From the NCBI GenBank assembly GCA_015680685.1, contig MNCI01006092.1:349657-413656 (forward strand): 64,000 bases of DNA, given 5' to 3'. The DNA comes from Gnetum montanum (lineage: Eukaryota; Streptophyta; Gnetopsida; Gnetales; Gnetaceae). Shown in pieces: positions 23,601 through 36,790 of the stretch. Below the pieces are notes generated by a model. The model had not been told where the DNA came from and searched no databases. It saw only the letters and a program-made list of their open reading frames with translations. Position numbers and translations under genes: made by a program. The first letter of the stretch is position 1. Each line of letters starts with the position of its first letter.

Positions 23601-26600
23601 TTGGCATATAAAATCAAGGATATATCAACTATTTATAGTTGATACTATTCCTAGATACATTGCATGAAAGCATACAATATGACATTTGTGATATTGTAGA
23701 TCTAATATCGTAGTTACAATGTTGCAACTAACTGATTTATTTTCTATTAACAATCTAGCATTTCTAATTCTACTACATCTTCCTGACTAGGAAACTTCAT
23801 GGCTTTGAATGCATTCACTTCAAAAGGCTTGTGAGAATCAAACATGTTACTAACAAAAAGAAATGTAAATACATTATCAACACCTCTTACCACCATCAAT
23901 ATCTTCATGACATGTTTTTATATATTGTTTTGTGAAGCCCTATTACAATTACATGTTATGATACATGAGAAAACTTTTGAAACATTATACCAAACATCAT
24001 AAATAATTTTATTTTAAGTACATACACTAAATTCATCCTTATGTATTAAGACTTGTATATAATCTAAATCAATAGTGCTCACTTCCATGTGTCTTGATTC
24101 AAAGATATATCTTGATTTTTTATGATAAAAACTACACTTTTTTTAATTTACAAACATTCTAATAATGAAGCTAAAAAAATGACAATGTCCATAATAGCTA
24201 GTCAACTCTTCTATAAGAGTAACTATTAATATGTTACATCCTTGATCTAGTAACCTCTTGTTATCACTTTACATTAATATGACTATCCATGTGTGGATTT
24301 GAATCCTTAACCCATTTTTTATTGATTACTCATTATAAGGTTTTTTTTCAACTTGGATTACTTTGGTTACTTGTAGTTATGATTAGTTGTGTGGCTAATA
24401 GTGAAGTGTTAAATTAGTGGTAAGACTCTTGATTTGGAAGTTTCAAGTTATAGGCTTGATTTTAGTAAGAGTTTTGATTTGAACTCACAATAACATTTAT
24501 TTTCTTTGTTTGATCATGTGTTAAATAAATTTTAATATTTTTGATGTTTTATTTAAAATTTTTATTTTAGAAGGGTAAGTGCAAGGTTTCCTAGTAGCTT
24601 TCTCTTAATGTTTCACACTTCAATAATTCTTAATTTGCATTAAAAACTTTATTACATGATATTAATAGGAAGAATAATGTATTTGATTGAAAATTACAAA
24701 GCATTTAAAAATGTTCTTGATATAATGCATGATGAAGAATGAGCCTAATAAATCTACACTACCATATTTTGAAAAAATCCACTTATTTATCTTCAAGTGA
24801 AAGAAACATAAAATCCACTTTTGTTAGGAACTTCACATCTCTTGCTTTGATACCACAATGATGGGAAGAGGAAGAAGAATGAGCTCCCTTAACTAAAACA
24901 ACCTTTATTCAACTTTCCTTCAGTGCCTGACACCTACAAGAATCTCTTTAATACCAACTTATCACTAGACATTGATTCACACAATAAGAGGCATGATAAT
25001 GGAGGATACTCTTGTTGGATATTACTTACATGATAAGGAACCACAATAGTCTCAAGTTTTTTTTTTAAAAGCTAACAAGTGAGAAGAAAATAGAGTTATT
25101 GATTGATATCAATTTGAATTACTTCCAACAATAAGAGTTTATCACTAATTATCGATTAGAGTTACTTCTAGCAATAACACTATTTTTTTTAAAAAAAGAA
25201 AAGTTGAACCAAATCATGATGTAATCACAAGTCCAACTAAATGATTATTTAGTGAGCCTTTAATACAAGATTTTGAAGTAGTTTTTATCTTAAGGTCAAC
25301 CATTAATCGTAGGTAAAGGAGATTTTAATGAGATAACATGATGTAGGATTTATGAAATCAAATTTTTCAAGGGTTTGAAGACTCAAGGAATTAATTTCTC
25401 ATGAAGCTGGCATAAAGAGGAATGGATTCATTCTTATAAATATTTATAAATAACATAGAAACTTAAATTTATAACATGCAACAAAGGATTTATTCTTAGT
25501 TAGTCATTATGTGGCCATGCATGCTTAAACTAAAACTTATAATTGTTGAAATGAAACTTATATAAGAAACCAATATAAAAAATAAATTTAACATCCATAT
25601 TTTAGATTTGGAAAAAATGAAGTTAATTTAAGAATTAGTGTTGCATAATGAATCCAAAGTAAAGTAAAGTGAAGCAAAATGAAGCAAATGCATTCAATTT
25701 CTCATTATAGAATCATTTTAGTCATTTCAATGAATTGGAATATCACATTTGCAAGAGTATCAATGTGCTTGAGGATAGTTCTTAATTTATTTCTTTGGAT
25801 GGAGGCATTCTTACAATTAGATTTTAGAAGGTGAACTATAACTTACTTTTTGGACTTTAACATTAAAATTCAAAATAATAATCACTAAGTAAGGAACATA
25901 ACTTTAGACTAAGACTTTAAATATAATAAATAAACATGAGGAAAATGATCCATTTAGACTCTAAATTAAACATGTTTGATGTGTTCTCTTATGTTTAGCT
26001 TCATTAATGTCTTCAATTTCATTAGCTCATAGATAGTTGCAAGAGGTAGTAGACCATCTTCAATTTTCATTATCAAGTATTGAAATGCTATCAGCAAGCT
26101 TTGCTTAAGTTCTCATCATTTTAGAATTAAAAGTAAAAGATGGATTGAATGTATTTGTGCGTCGTGTAAATCAGGAGCCCTTGAAAATGAGTTACATGTA
26201 CTTGTTTCTTTTGTTGTGACTACCTATTTAAGACAATGTTATAGTGTTATAGCAAAAAGCCTGTATGATTTGATATTGATGTCTCCAGTAGTACTTGGTC
26301 AAAAAGTCTATCTTTGTTTTTCAAGAAAATGTAATATATGTTCAATCTTCATATGTAATAAAGTTTCATTTTATTTTCATTTCATAAATTAGCGTGTGAG
26401 TTAGTGTGCCACCACTATCTCTTTGACATTAATTCAAAGATTACTATGGGAGAGAATAGACTATTATCAATGTCAGCTCATAGATCATTATGTAAGATTT
26501 TGGACCATCTTCATCAAATTATGCCAACACATTTTTGTATGACATAGTAGATATCATATCAAAATTTTTTTGAGACAAAAAAACTTGAGGTTATTAGCAT

Positions 26601-28854
26601 AACTACAACTCACTTAGCAAGGTAGATATGACTTGCTATAACAACATCCTACCATAAGGTTAATCTACTATTGTAATGCTTGTAAGTAAAGGTAGATATC
26701 AAACCTTCAACATTTATTATCAAGTTTGTTATTATGATTATATACTAATAATTTATCTTTTAGTTTCAACTGTGATTTTGCTATTGTGATGGATGTTTCA
26801 ATATGATAAGTAATTATTTATAATTATCTATGTAATCATAATGATTAAAATATTATGATTATTATGATGGTTTGACTGTTATGTTTTATGGTTCTAACCA
26901 TGGATTTGTGCTTTATGTTCATTTATGAGCACTACGCCATGGTTTAATAGTAGTCTTTTGTGCTCCCATGAGATCTAATTACTTAATTCTTGCTCTTTGA
27001 TGATTGACCTCCTACCTTGTGTAAATCATTATAGAAAAATACTTTGCTCATAAGGAAGCCTAGAATTGGATGCTAGTTGCTATTGCAATGTTGTTTCATC
27101 CATTATTGTCTAGATGTTCCTCTTCAAGGTCATCTTCTTATTATCTAAAGTTTTCTCCATCATTTTGAAATAATTACTTGTTTATCTTTGAGTCCATGTC
27201 TTCAAGAAGACTGAAGCATATCATCATTTTGAACTTGAATCCATTCTTGAATTTTAGATTCCAACATTATTGTTTTGATTTTTTGTGAAAATTTCTTTGA
27301 ATATTATTTAAGTTTTAATCTTTTGTTTAATGTCAGCACTATTTCAATTTTTTTCATCATCTTAATTTCATGCTTAATTCTACTAATAATATGAATAATG
27401 ATTATCTAAGTAAGTTAAAGTAACATTTTTTTCCAAAGCTATATAAGTTAATGTTTTACTCTTGGCTTGGCTCCATCTCCACCATTCTTCTTAGTTTATC
27501 CATAACCTACTTGCACATTTGAATTTATTTTCCCCTTATTTATGAGAGGAGTATTATCATTATGTCATAAACAAACAATATTTCGACTTATATAAAAACC
27601 TTGCATTTTTAAGTCACAAGTTCAATAAGAATTAGCCATCACCAACATATAAATGCATTACCTAAAAAATTGTTGAAACCATACTAGCTTAATAGATTCA
27701 TAGGATCTTAAATGTAATTGAGAGAAAAAAAATTAGTTTCATACAAAATATGCAAGGTTTACTTATTTAAGTTTTGTCTCCATGTGTTTGTGGATGCTTT
27801 AGTTGAGTTAAATAAGTTAAAATAACATATTTGAGTTAGTGAAAATGTTTAATTAGTAATTTGTACATTGTAAAAGTGCTCTTTAATATTATAGGGATTT
27901 GTAGTTGAAACAAAGTATCTTAAAACAACTTGTTAACCTTATTACTATTTATTATTTTTATAATCATTGAAAAATTAATTTTAATAAGTTGAAATATTTA
28001 AAAAATATAACCTATGAATAATGTAAAAGATATTTTTTTTAATTTTTAATAGCATAAGAAAAAAGTATATTTTAATATACATTTTTAATGGAAAATCTTA
28101 GTAACATTACATTCATTTCAAAAAATCAGAAAATTTATATTTCTTATATATAATTATCATAAAATTAAATAAAAAATTTTAATTAAACATACTGTAAGAT
28201 TTAAACTCTACATTAGCATATGTGATACTTTGATGAAAATTTCTTTAATGGGCCTATTCTATCATATATAGATTTTTTCTCATGTATTTAATATATAAAA
28301 ATTAAAAGTATTTTTAATTACATCCAAGACCTTATGGATGAAATTTATGGGGATCATATTTGAGATGACACATTTGTAAATGCAACCCATATCAATAATT
28401 TACTCATTAACTAAAAAATCATAACCTTGCAAGATGTCAAGCACTAATCATTAACTACTTGGTTAGCTTGCATTAGTTTGCACCTGAATGTAAGACTAGT
28501 GCTAACATCTTAAGCATGTTGAAAGTCAAGGAGACATATAAAGTTTTCAATATTTTATATAAAAGGTATCTTTACAATTCAAAATAAAGCCTAGTATATT
28601 TTTAATTATTTTAAAAAAATTATATTTTTATTATTAATTAGTACATTGAAGTGAATTATGAGCATTGAGAATACAATACTAATATTTTCTATAATTTAAA
28701 CATGCTAAACAATAGAAGTGCATGAATGATTTTTTATCAGTTTGCAGAGTAACATTAGTGCATAATGCATCCACTATAATGGTATTGGTAAAAATTATTT
28801 TCAAAAACTATCAACTAAAAAATTTCCAAGAGTAGACCTCCAAGAAGGAGAATT
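23601..28854. other. Unassigned AT-rich repeat-like DNA
   Basis: No gene, RNA or confident element was found in about 5 kb. On the minus strand 24855-24844 reads TGGTATCAAAGC, one base from the initiator-Met primer site, preceded by CCCATCATTG, so a very worn copia-type LTR end may sit at about 24859 upwards; no paired LTR or gag was found. The remainder is AT-rich with scattered A and T runs. Confidence 0.35.
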
Positions 28855-29728
28855 AAAGTTTGGTTTGGTTAATGAATTTTCCATGTATGAGGTGAAGAAA
28901 ACCATATGAAATATTACCAATGGAAAAAGTTGTTGGACAAGATAACATTCCTATAGAATATTGAAAAACATTGGAAGATACAGGAGTCTCATGGTTGATA
29001 CAATTATTTAACAAGATTTTGAAGGATGGAGATATACCCAAATATTAGAGAAAAAGAATTATTGTTCTCATCTACAAAAATAAAGAAGATATGCAAAATT
29101 GTATAAACTATAGAGGAATCAAGTTAATGAGCCATATTATGATGCTTTGGGATAGAGTCATAGAGCAACATCTTAGACTTAAATCAATAGTATTAAAAAA
29201 TCAATTTGGATTTATGTTAGGAAGATATAATATAAAGGCTATTTTCTTAATATAATAATTAATAAAGAAATTTAGAAAACATAGATACAATCTAGATATA
29301 TTATTTGGTGAATCTTGTGGTAGAAAAAAATCCCTACTAAATATATTAAAGTAATTAAAAACATGCATGAAGGAGATACCACTAATTTACAATAGCTTGT
29401 GGAATCACTTTTGATTTTAAAATCCTATGATGCGTACATCAAGGGTATACACTTAACTTGTACTTACTAATCATTATTATGAATAAATTAACAAATGAAA
29501 TACAAGATGAAATTGCTTAGTATATGCTATTTGTAGATGATATTATATTGATGGATAAAATTCTAATATATATTACTTCGAAAATGAAGAAGTGAAAACT
29601 TGCTTTAGAATTAAAAAAGCTTAAAAATTTGTAGAGGTGTGATGAAATATTATCATCATCATCCTACCCTAGTCCCAATAATATGGTGTCAACTAAAAGA
29701 GTCATTTTTTGGTCTTTTTTTTTGGTGG
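28855..29728 (+). pseudogene. LINE reverse transcriptase relic (L1-like)
   Basis: Pieces of the plant LINE ORF2 reverse transcriptase follow in order: TNGKSCW (about 28918-28940), GLIQLFNKILKDGDIPKY (about 28992-29045), LIYKNKEDMQN then NYRGIKLMSHIMMLWDRVIE (about 29070-29165), KNQFGFMLGR (about 29195-29225) and the catalytic box MLFVDDIILMD (about 29524-29557), where LINEs have FADD. Frameshifts and stops are frequent. Past 29640 the sequence CCCTAGTCCCAATAATATGG resembles a LINE 3-prime untranslated end, implying loss of the part after the catalytic box. The 3-prime side is cut by element C. Confidence 0.8.
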
Positions 29729-29732
29729 CTTT

Positions 29733-30599
29733 TAATGAGTCATGTTTTGAAATGCTTTGATATCAGATACTTGATATTAGAGTCATGACATCAGATACTT
29801 GATGTCAGAGCCCAAGATGTGATGTTAGATATTTGATATCACAAGGTATATGCTAACCTATAAATATAGTGCTTGGGCTCATGATTTTCTGTTAGTTTTT
29901 TATAGTTTTTACATAGAGTAGCAAAGCTCTTATAGTTTGTTTTCTCCAAAGTTAGAATATTTTCTGAGTTCCCATAATAGGAGTCTGAGTGTGTATGGAT
30001 CTTTGTTTGAGAACTAATGTACCTGAGTGCAATAGTGTGATGAGAATAAAAACAAACCCTTTTGATAATCCTTGTAGCATTGAGAATAGATTAATCTTTC
30101 CTTTAATGCACTTTATTTTCATGCACTTTACTTTAATGCATTTAAATTAAGCAATTAATTTTTAGTTGTTAATGAACACAAGCATGACCACTTCGAGCAT
30201 ACATATAGTGCTTGGTAACTTAGCAACGCTTAACGTTTGGTAGCCCAGTAGCACTATGTGTTTAGGATGTGTCCAGGAAAGTGGGATGGGCACTTGTATT
30301 AGGCTAGCTAGGCAATGAATGAATTAGATCTTAAATTACTTTACCTTTCATTCTTGTTGTAGGAGAATAAACTTATAAAACATAAAATGAGAAAAATCAT
30401 GTACCTCAATTACACTTAAAAAATACCCTTGAGCTTCACAAGTATAGTTGGGAAGATGACGAATGTTCTTAATGTCCATTTTACTTCCTAGAGGAACTAG
30501 CACACTAGAAAACTATAGGTCCATGGAATTCAACTAGATCATGCATAAATGCCTTAGTGATTCATATGGTTGGGTGGAGGAGTACCTTGCCACTCGTCA
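29733..30599 (+). repeat. 5-prime LTR of element C
   Basis: Starts TAATGAGTCATG (TG changed to TA) and ends CCACTCGTCA. U3 (29758-29855) has the repeated unit TGATATCAGATACTTGATAT, followed by the TATA box at 29859-29866. Confidence 0.9.
29859..29866 (+). promoter_or_regulatory. TATA box of element C 5-prime LTR
   Basis: TATAAATA in the conserved context CTAACCTATAAATATAG. In the 3-prime LTR the same place reads TACAAATA (39073-39080). Confidence 0.6.
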
Positions 30600-30600
30600 T

Positions 30601-30620
30601 TGGTGTTGTTGTTGGGGACC
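30601..30620 (+). other. Primer-binding site of element C (tRNA-Asp type)
   Basis: TGGTGTTGTTGTTGGGGACC, one base after the LTR; it differs from the tRNA-Asp site TGGCGCCGTTGCCGGGGA only by C-to-T changes over the first 18 bases. Confidence 0.85.
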
Positions 30621-30758
30621 TTTTGGTTATTTTGTGCACTATTTAGGATTTAGTGGAAATCATTCAAAATAGTTGGAATGAAATTTAGAGTGATATCATA
30701 TTTTACAATTACCATAACAAAATTAAAAGCACACTACATTTTTATCATCTCATTGAAA

Positions 30759-33120
30759 ATGTCTTCTTCTCATAGGAGTGCTTATCTGCCCAAGTCTAAT
30801 GAAGTTCATTAGTTGGTGCCTCAACAATATCGAGTGGTATATGCTCTTCCTCATGAGTATGTACCTAATTTCACCTTCATCCTACATCAAGATCAATAGC
30901 TGCAGTGGCACGACATGGAGGGCAACATTATGTTGTGGCTTGATCGATCTATTTTTGTAATGCTTCAACAAATGCTTATACAATGGGGTCTCCAGGAACT
31001 TCATGTTGAGTATATTGTGCAAGATAGTAATGCCATGGATTATCATCACACTGAGGCACAACATCTTAGGGATTGCCAGTTAGAACAAAATTATGAATTT
31101 GTGAAGGGAAAAGGATTTAATAATTCCCCATTCCTACTATACCAAAAAGATGGTGGGAAACTCTTCTCTAGGGATTTGCCATTTTGTGAAATTCCTCTCT
31201 TTAACTTCTATGAAGGAGGTCAAAATCAAAACCGATAGTCTAGAATTCATAATCTTGATTCTGGTAAGAATGGATCCAATAACAAAGAAGGATCTAATGA
31301 GGTGTGCCAAGGTAGGGATGCAGACAAGAAAGAAGATCGTGATCATGGCCGTAATCATGAAAGAATGGGTAGCAAGCACTGTGATGATGCTGGTCCTCCT
31401 TCCTCTTCACCTTCATCATCATCATCTTCCTCTGACTCTAACCATGACCATAGGAGGCAAGACTATGATGGAGGTGACCAAAATGATCGAAGGGACCATT
31501 GGGCAAGGCAAGATCAAGGATGCAAACATTCAAGAAAGGCACACTGCCATGAGTGAAGGGGTAGTAGAGGTAGCATTGTAGGCACCATAATCATGGTCTC
31601 GATGAGCCTTTTCTTGCTACCCGAAGTATGCTCAATATTGCAGATGTAGTACAAATTTCAACAAGACACATGAAGGATAGTTAGATCAAAAGGCTAAACA
31701 TGAACAATATTCCTTAGTTCAAAGAGAGATATAACTCTAATTTGTAGAACCATCTCCAAGCTTTTCAAGATGCATGTGCTTGCAAAACATAAAGAATGAG
31801 TGGTAAAAAATTTAGTTATTCCCAAGGAAACTCATCAAAGAAGTAGAGAACTGATATCAGTCCTTAGAATTGGAATCTATCAGACGATGGAGTACCATGC
31901 TTGAATTGTTTAATGATAAATATTAAACATACTCTAGAGTGTCCAACTTGAGAAGGTAAATCCAAGGATGGAAGCAAGGAACACATGAACCCTTAGATGC
32001 TGCCATCAACCAATACTATTCCTTAATACACAAATGTCTTGGCCATGGTTATTCTCAACTGGATCAACTTTGCCACATTGTAGACAAGCTTCAATTAGAA
32101 ATGAGGAGAACCCTTGATGTTTATGTCCAAGGGCAACTATTATAATTAAGTGCCCATAAGATAAAAAGACTAATTAATTAGGTAGCTAAAGAGAAGGGTG
32201 AATTAAGAAAAAGAGAAAGTGCAGAAGAATATAACTATGATCCTTCCATTAGCAAGAGAAAGGTTTGATTATGTGAAAATGAAGAAGAATCCATACCTAA
32301 TGAGGTGGTGAATAGGAAAACCTTGCCACTCAAAAACTTTTAATCTAAAATTATGACCAATGTTGATTAGTTATGGGACTCCATGGATAGTAGATTTCAA
32401 GTTGTCCTAAAAATTGCTAAAGAGTTCAAAGAACAAGGTAGTGATTATGAGCATAAGAGGCACAAGGAAGTTGAATGTGCCTATCAAAAATGTAAGGGAA
32501 AGATTACTATAATAGAAGAAGTTTTGGAAAGTGAATCAGATGATAATGGTGGATGTGACATCTGCTAGTATGAACATCCTAAGAGATGTTGCCCCATAGT
32601 GTGACATTTACAGAAGTATGAGGTGTATGCTTTGAATACACAACTAACACAAAAGCAAACATCTAGAAGATTACCTTATCCTCATAGTAATTTTAGGTAT
32701 TTCCACTAGTAACAAAAATATTATCCAAGTGGAACTCCACCACAACCATATGAGTAGTATCAACAGTGGTAGCAACCATAATCATGGGTGCTGGCACCAC
32801 CAAGGCAACAATACCCTTATAGACAACCTGATCCATATGGCTACTACGTTTAGCAATCCCTATCTCCATGTGACTCCTTCAATCATGTTTCTACTTTCCA
32901 ATTTCACTACCACCCTTCTAATTATTATTGAACTCATTCTCCATATGAAAGAAGGGATTCCACCTTTTATTTATCCTCCTCCTATCTCTACATATGTTCC
33001 TCCTTCAGTTACACAACTACAACCTACTCCACCTATGTAGGGTGAACTACCAGATCAATTACAACAATGCAATGCTACTAAGGCCATTAAGTTACACCCA
33101 ATTCATCAATGGAGTGGGTT
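30759..33120 (+). pseudogene. gag of element C, degenerate
   Basis: ATG at 30759 (MSSSHRSAYLPKS). Next are a Ser-run segment (PSSSPSSSSSSSDSNHDH near 31395-31450) that corresponds to the Ser-rich segment of gag in B, a capsid core with NHLQAFQDACAC near 31750-31790, then LLELFND...HEPLDAAINQYYSLIHKCLGHGYS near 31900-32055, and a zinc-knuckle-like GGCDIC followed by stop, YEHPKRCCP near 32550-32595. A Pro/Tyr/Gln-rich tail runs to about 33120. Several stops and frameshifts. Protease follows about 200 bases later, probably once in the same polyprotein. Confidence 0.75.
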
Positions 33121-33329
33121 GAATACTTGATCAAAGAAAAGACATTTCTTTCTACCACACAATACACCTAACCCTATCCCTTCATCTTCCTCTATATTAA
33201 ATTTCTTCAAGTCCCCTTCAAACCAAACATTACCTAGGATCCATATTGTGATGCTTACTCACATTGTATCTGATTAGATCTATGCTAGAAACCTTTCCAT
33301 GAAATTAGCCAATCCTAGAAGTCCTCTCA

Positions 33330-33690
33330 TTTACTTGTAGATTGCTAGGAATGAACTATGCAAAGCTATTCTCAACTCAGGTTCTCGTGTTAATTTAATT
33401 TCTCATGAGATGTACATTGCATGGAATTTGCCTCCTCTTAAGAAGAGTAGCATTAGATTAGAATTGGTAGACAAATCCATCAATATTCCATTGGGACCAA
33501 TGGAGGACATTGTGACGACTATCTATGGGTGGTCTTATCTTGTTGATTTCCTAGTGATCAAGGTGGAGAATTACAAAGGGGATTTTCCAATCATAATGGA
33601 AAGGGCATGTCTTAGCACCATTGATGCAAGAATGGACATAAGATATCTTTCCCTTGAAATATCCAAAGAAAATGCATTCAGAAAGATCTA
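33330..33690 (+). pseudogene. Aspartic protease domain of element C
   Basis: The retropepsin that cuts the polyprotein. AILNSGSRVNLIS (about 33370-33405) stands where the family has D-S-G-S, so the catalytic Asp is now Asn. Downstream PIIMERACLSTIDARMDIR (about 33588-33645) aligns with the flap-distal ILGRPFLATAxA pattern. The open part runs to a stop at 33691. Confidence 0.65.
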
Positions 33691-34129
33691 GAAGAAGCTA
33701 GCTTCATGCATTGCATACAATGATACAAGGCACAATTGTGTGTAGAAACTCTAGGTTTTGAAACAAGCATCTAATTTTGCATGTAAGCAGTGTGCACCAA
33801 AAGTAGAAATTCAAAGGTGTCTATACATAGCAGCCACAAAATAGGAGGGTACCTAATGGCTGATCATTGATTCTGAGAGCAACACACTTTGCATGGAACT
33901 AACTGATTGCCTAACATGCGCATATGTCGCAGGCATGGATGAACTAGAGCAAGTTCATCATCAACTCTCTGATGATGCAAATGATGAAAATTTCAAGCAA
34001 GATCCCCTTGAACTAAAAATGCTACTAGTTGAAATGGAATATATGTTTTTAAAAAATGGGAAGCTAGTCATAGTCAATGAAAATATTGCTCCAGATCAAA
34101 GAAAGATGTTATTGAATGTGGTTGAAAAA

Positions 34130-35460
34130 TGGTGAGGAACTTTTGCTTGGTCATATCTTGAACTCATAAGGATTAATAATAGGATATGCCAACATCATAT
34201 CTACACTGATCTAGCCATGAAGCCAATTAAACCCCAAACTAAAGTAGATCATCAAAGAGGAAATCAAAAAATTCCTTAAGGGCTCATTTATCCCATTGTG
34301 GATAGTGAGTGGGTTAGCCCACTTGTGATTGTGCCAAAGAAAGAAAGAAAGTGGTGGGTCTACATTGATTTTTAGCTACTAAATATGGCAACATTCAAGG
34401 ACCATTTTCCATTGCCATTTGTTGATCAAGTGTTAGAAATAATATCTATGCATTGCTACTATAGTTTTCTAGATGGATATAGTGGCTATAACCAAATTCA
34501 AATTGCACCAAAGGACCAAGAAAAGAAAACATTTACGAGTCCTTGGGAAACTTTTGCATATCATAAGATTCCATTTGGTCTATGCAATGCTCTTACTATA
34601 TTCCAATGCCTGGTTTTGAGCATTTTTCAACAACAAATTGGAAGTGGTGTGGAAGTTTTCATGGATGACTTCTCCACTTATGGAGCTACATTTGAGTAAG
34701 CCCTAGACTACCTGATGTAAGTGCTAAAATGATGTGTTGAAACCAACTTGTGGCTCAATTAGCAAAAGAGTCATCTAATGGTCTAGGAAGGCATTGTATT
34801 GGGGCATAAAATATCACAAGTAGGAATTGAGGTAGACCTTGAGAAAATAAGGGTCATCCAAGGAATAACCTGCCAATCAAAAACTATCAAAGATGTTCAA
34901 TCATTCCTTAGACATATTGGTTACTATCGATGATTCATAGAGAATTTCTCTAAGATCGCAAAGCTGTTGGTGGAGCTAACATATAAAGATGCTCCATTTA
35001 TCTAGACTAAGGAATGTAAAAAAGCATTCCAACAACTGAAAGAGAAACTTGTAGAAACTTTAATTCTACAAGAACTTGACTGATCCAGACCATTTCATGT
35101 CATGATGGATGCATCAAATTATGCCTTGGAAGCTGTGCTTACATAGATGGATGACAAGAAATGTCCATACTACATCCACTATGCCAGCTGAAGCATTGTG
35201 GATGCACAACTAAACTACACCACTAAAGAAAAAGAATTGATGGCAGTGGTGTTTGCCCTAGAGAAGTTCAAGCATTATGTGCTTGGATATAAGATGTTTG
35301 TGCACACGAACCATAATGCCATATGCTTCTTGATGAATAAGCCAACAATGAGCCCTTGTGTCATATAGTGGCTGGTGATCTTGTAATAATTCAATTTTAT
35401 GATGGTAGATCAAAAGGGCACCGAGAATGTGGTTGCTAATCACTTGTCTCGGTTATAATG
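34130..35460 (+). pseudogene. Reverse transcriptase and RNase H of element C
   Basis: Reverse transcriptase copies the element RNA; RNase H removes it. Visible in order: WVSPLVIVPKK (about 34310-34345), FKDHFPLPFVDQVLE then YYSFLDGYSGYNQI (34393-34500), FGLCNALTIFQ (about 34576-34610), the catalytic box VFMDDFSTYG (about 34654-34685), GIVLGHKIS and LRHIGYYR (about 34790-34935), then RNase H with HVMMDASNYALEAVLT (about 35095-35145), TTKEKELMAVVFALEKFKHY (35220-35280) and the HTNHNAICFL box (about 35300-35330). The FMDDF box keeps both Asp residues. At least eight stops lie in the frame. Confidence 0.85.
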
Positions 35461-35639
35461 GGATGACAAAGAGGAATAAAACCCACTATTTGATATGTTT
35501 CTTGATGAACTCCTCTTTGCTAGGGCTATAACTGATAAATTTCCCAATGAGCCTAAATGATATGAAAACATCCTCAATTATCTTCTTACCTACAAGATTC
35601 CACAAGGGTTGGACCAGTAGAGAAAACAACAGTTTCTTC

Positions 35640-36790
35640 ACAGGTAAAACACTTCATGGAGATTAACAGAAATCTTTACAAAGTGTGCATTGATGGCTTG
35701 GTTTATTGGTATGTCCATAATGCTAATTAAGTGCATGTTCTCCAAGATGCTCATGAAGGTCCTTATGAAGGAACTATGCTAGGAGACATACAGACATTAA
35801 AATCTTGATGGCATGGTACTATTGGCTAACAATCTTTAGGGATGCTCACCATTACATCTGCTCTTGTGAACGATGCTAATGAGATGGTGGAATGATTGCT
35901 CGAATGGAGGGACCTTAGCAATGGATTCAACCACTAGAACCCTTTGACATCTGGGGCATTGATTTCATGGGTTCCATCATGCCCATGTTAAATGGAAAGG
36001 TGTACATCATAGTCGCTATTGACTATTGTATAAAATGGATAGAAGTAGCAACCTTCATCGACTATACATCTTCTATTGCTACTTGGTTTATACAACAAAA
36101 TGTTGTAAATAGGTTTGGTATGCCACGTGCATTAATTTCTAATAATAGAACTCACTTTTTAGAAGCTCATGCAATGCGTAGGGGTTGAACATAAACTCAC
36201 AACACCCTACCACCCGTAAGCCAATACTTAAGCTAAGGTTACCAATAGAGAAATCACAAGGATTCTAACAAGAATTGTTAGCAAATATAGGAAAGATTGG
36301 AGCAAAAAACTCAATGATGCCCTTTGTGCCTACTACTTAACATGGAAACTTCCTATAGGCTATTCTCCTATGAGCTTGTGTATGCAAAATTACCAACACT
36401 TCCTATTCAATCCAAGCTCTGTACACCTTCAATAGCTTATGACCTCGAACTTAACTTGAGTCTATGACAAAAGGAAAGAGTAATGAATCTTAACTTTCTA
36501 GATGAAAATCAATTGTTGGCCCTATCATCTAACAAGTTTCACAAGGCCTACAACAAAAAGTGTTGTGACCTTAAAATCAAAAAAGTAAAATTTCAACCAA
36601 GAGATAAGGTTCTCTATTGGAACCCCGCACATGTACCTCAATGAACTAAGTTTCAAACATTATGGGAAGGACCTTATGTCATTTATGAAACTTTTCCTTC
36701 TAGGGCCATGATGATCTATAGACCTGAGAGCCTAAACAAGAAATAGTTGATTAACATCCAACAAGTCAAACCTTTCCATGAGCATAAGCC
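35640..36790 (+). pseudogene. Integrase of element C
   Basis: Integrase inserts the cDNA copy. HHYICSCERC (about 35846-35880) is the C-terminal half of the zinc finger. The core follows: FDIWGIDFMG (about 35940-35970, first catalytic Asp), GKVYIIVAIDYCIKWIEVA and RFGMPRALISNNRTHF (about 35994-36160); the second catalytic Asp (usual SDGGTHF) is Asn here. FQPRDKVLYWNP and LWEGPYVIYE (about 36590-36690) belong to the C-terminal domain. Several stops are present. Confidence 0.8.

Noticed and set aside
24844-24859. TGGTATCAAAGC on the minus strand as start of a copia element
   Set aside because: Only the 12-base site supports it; no paired LTR and no gag found.
31302-31556. Open frame of 84 codons with a Ser run (SSSPSSSSSSSDSN)
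   Set aside because: Not a separate gene: it is one piece of the frame-shifted gag of element C.
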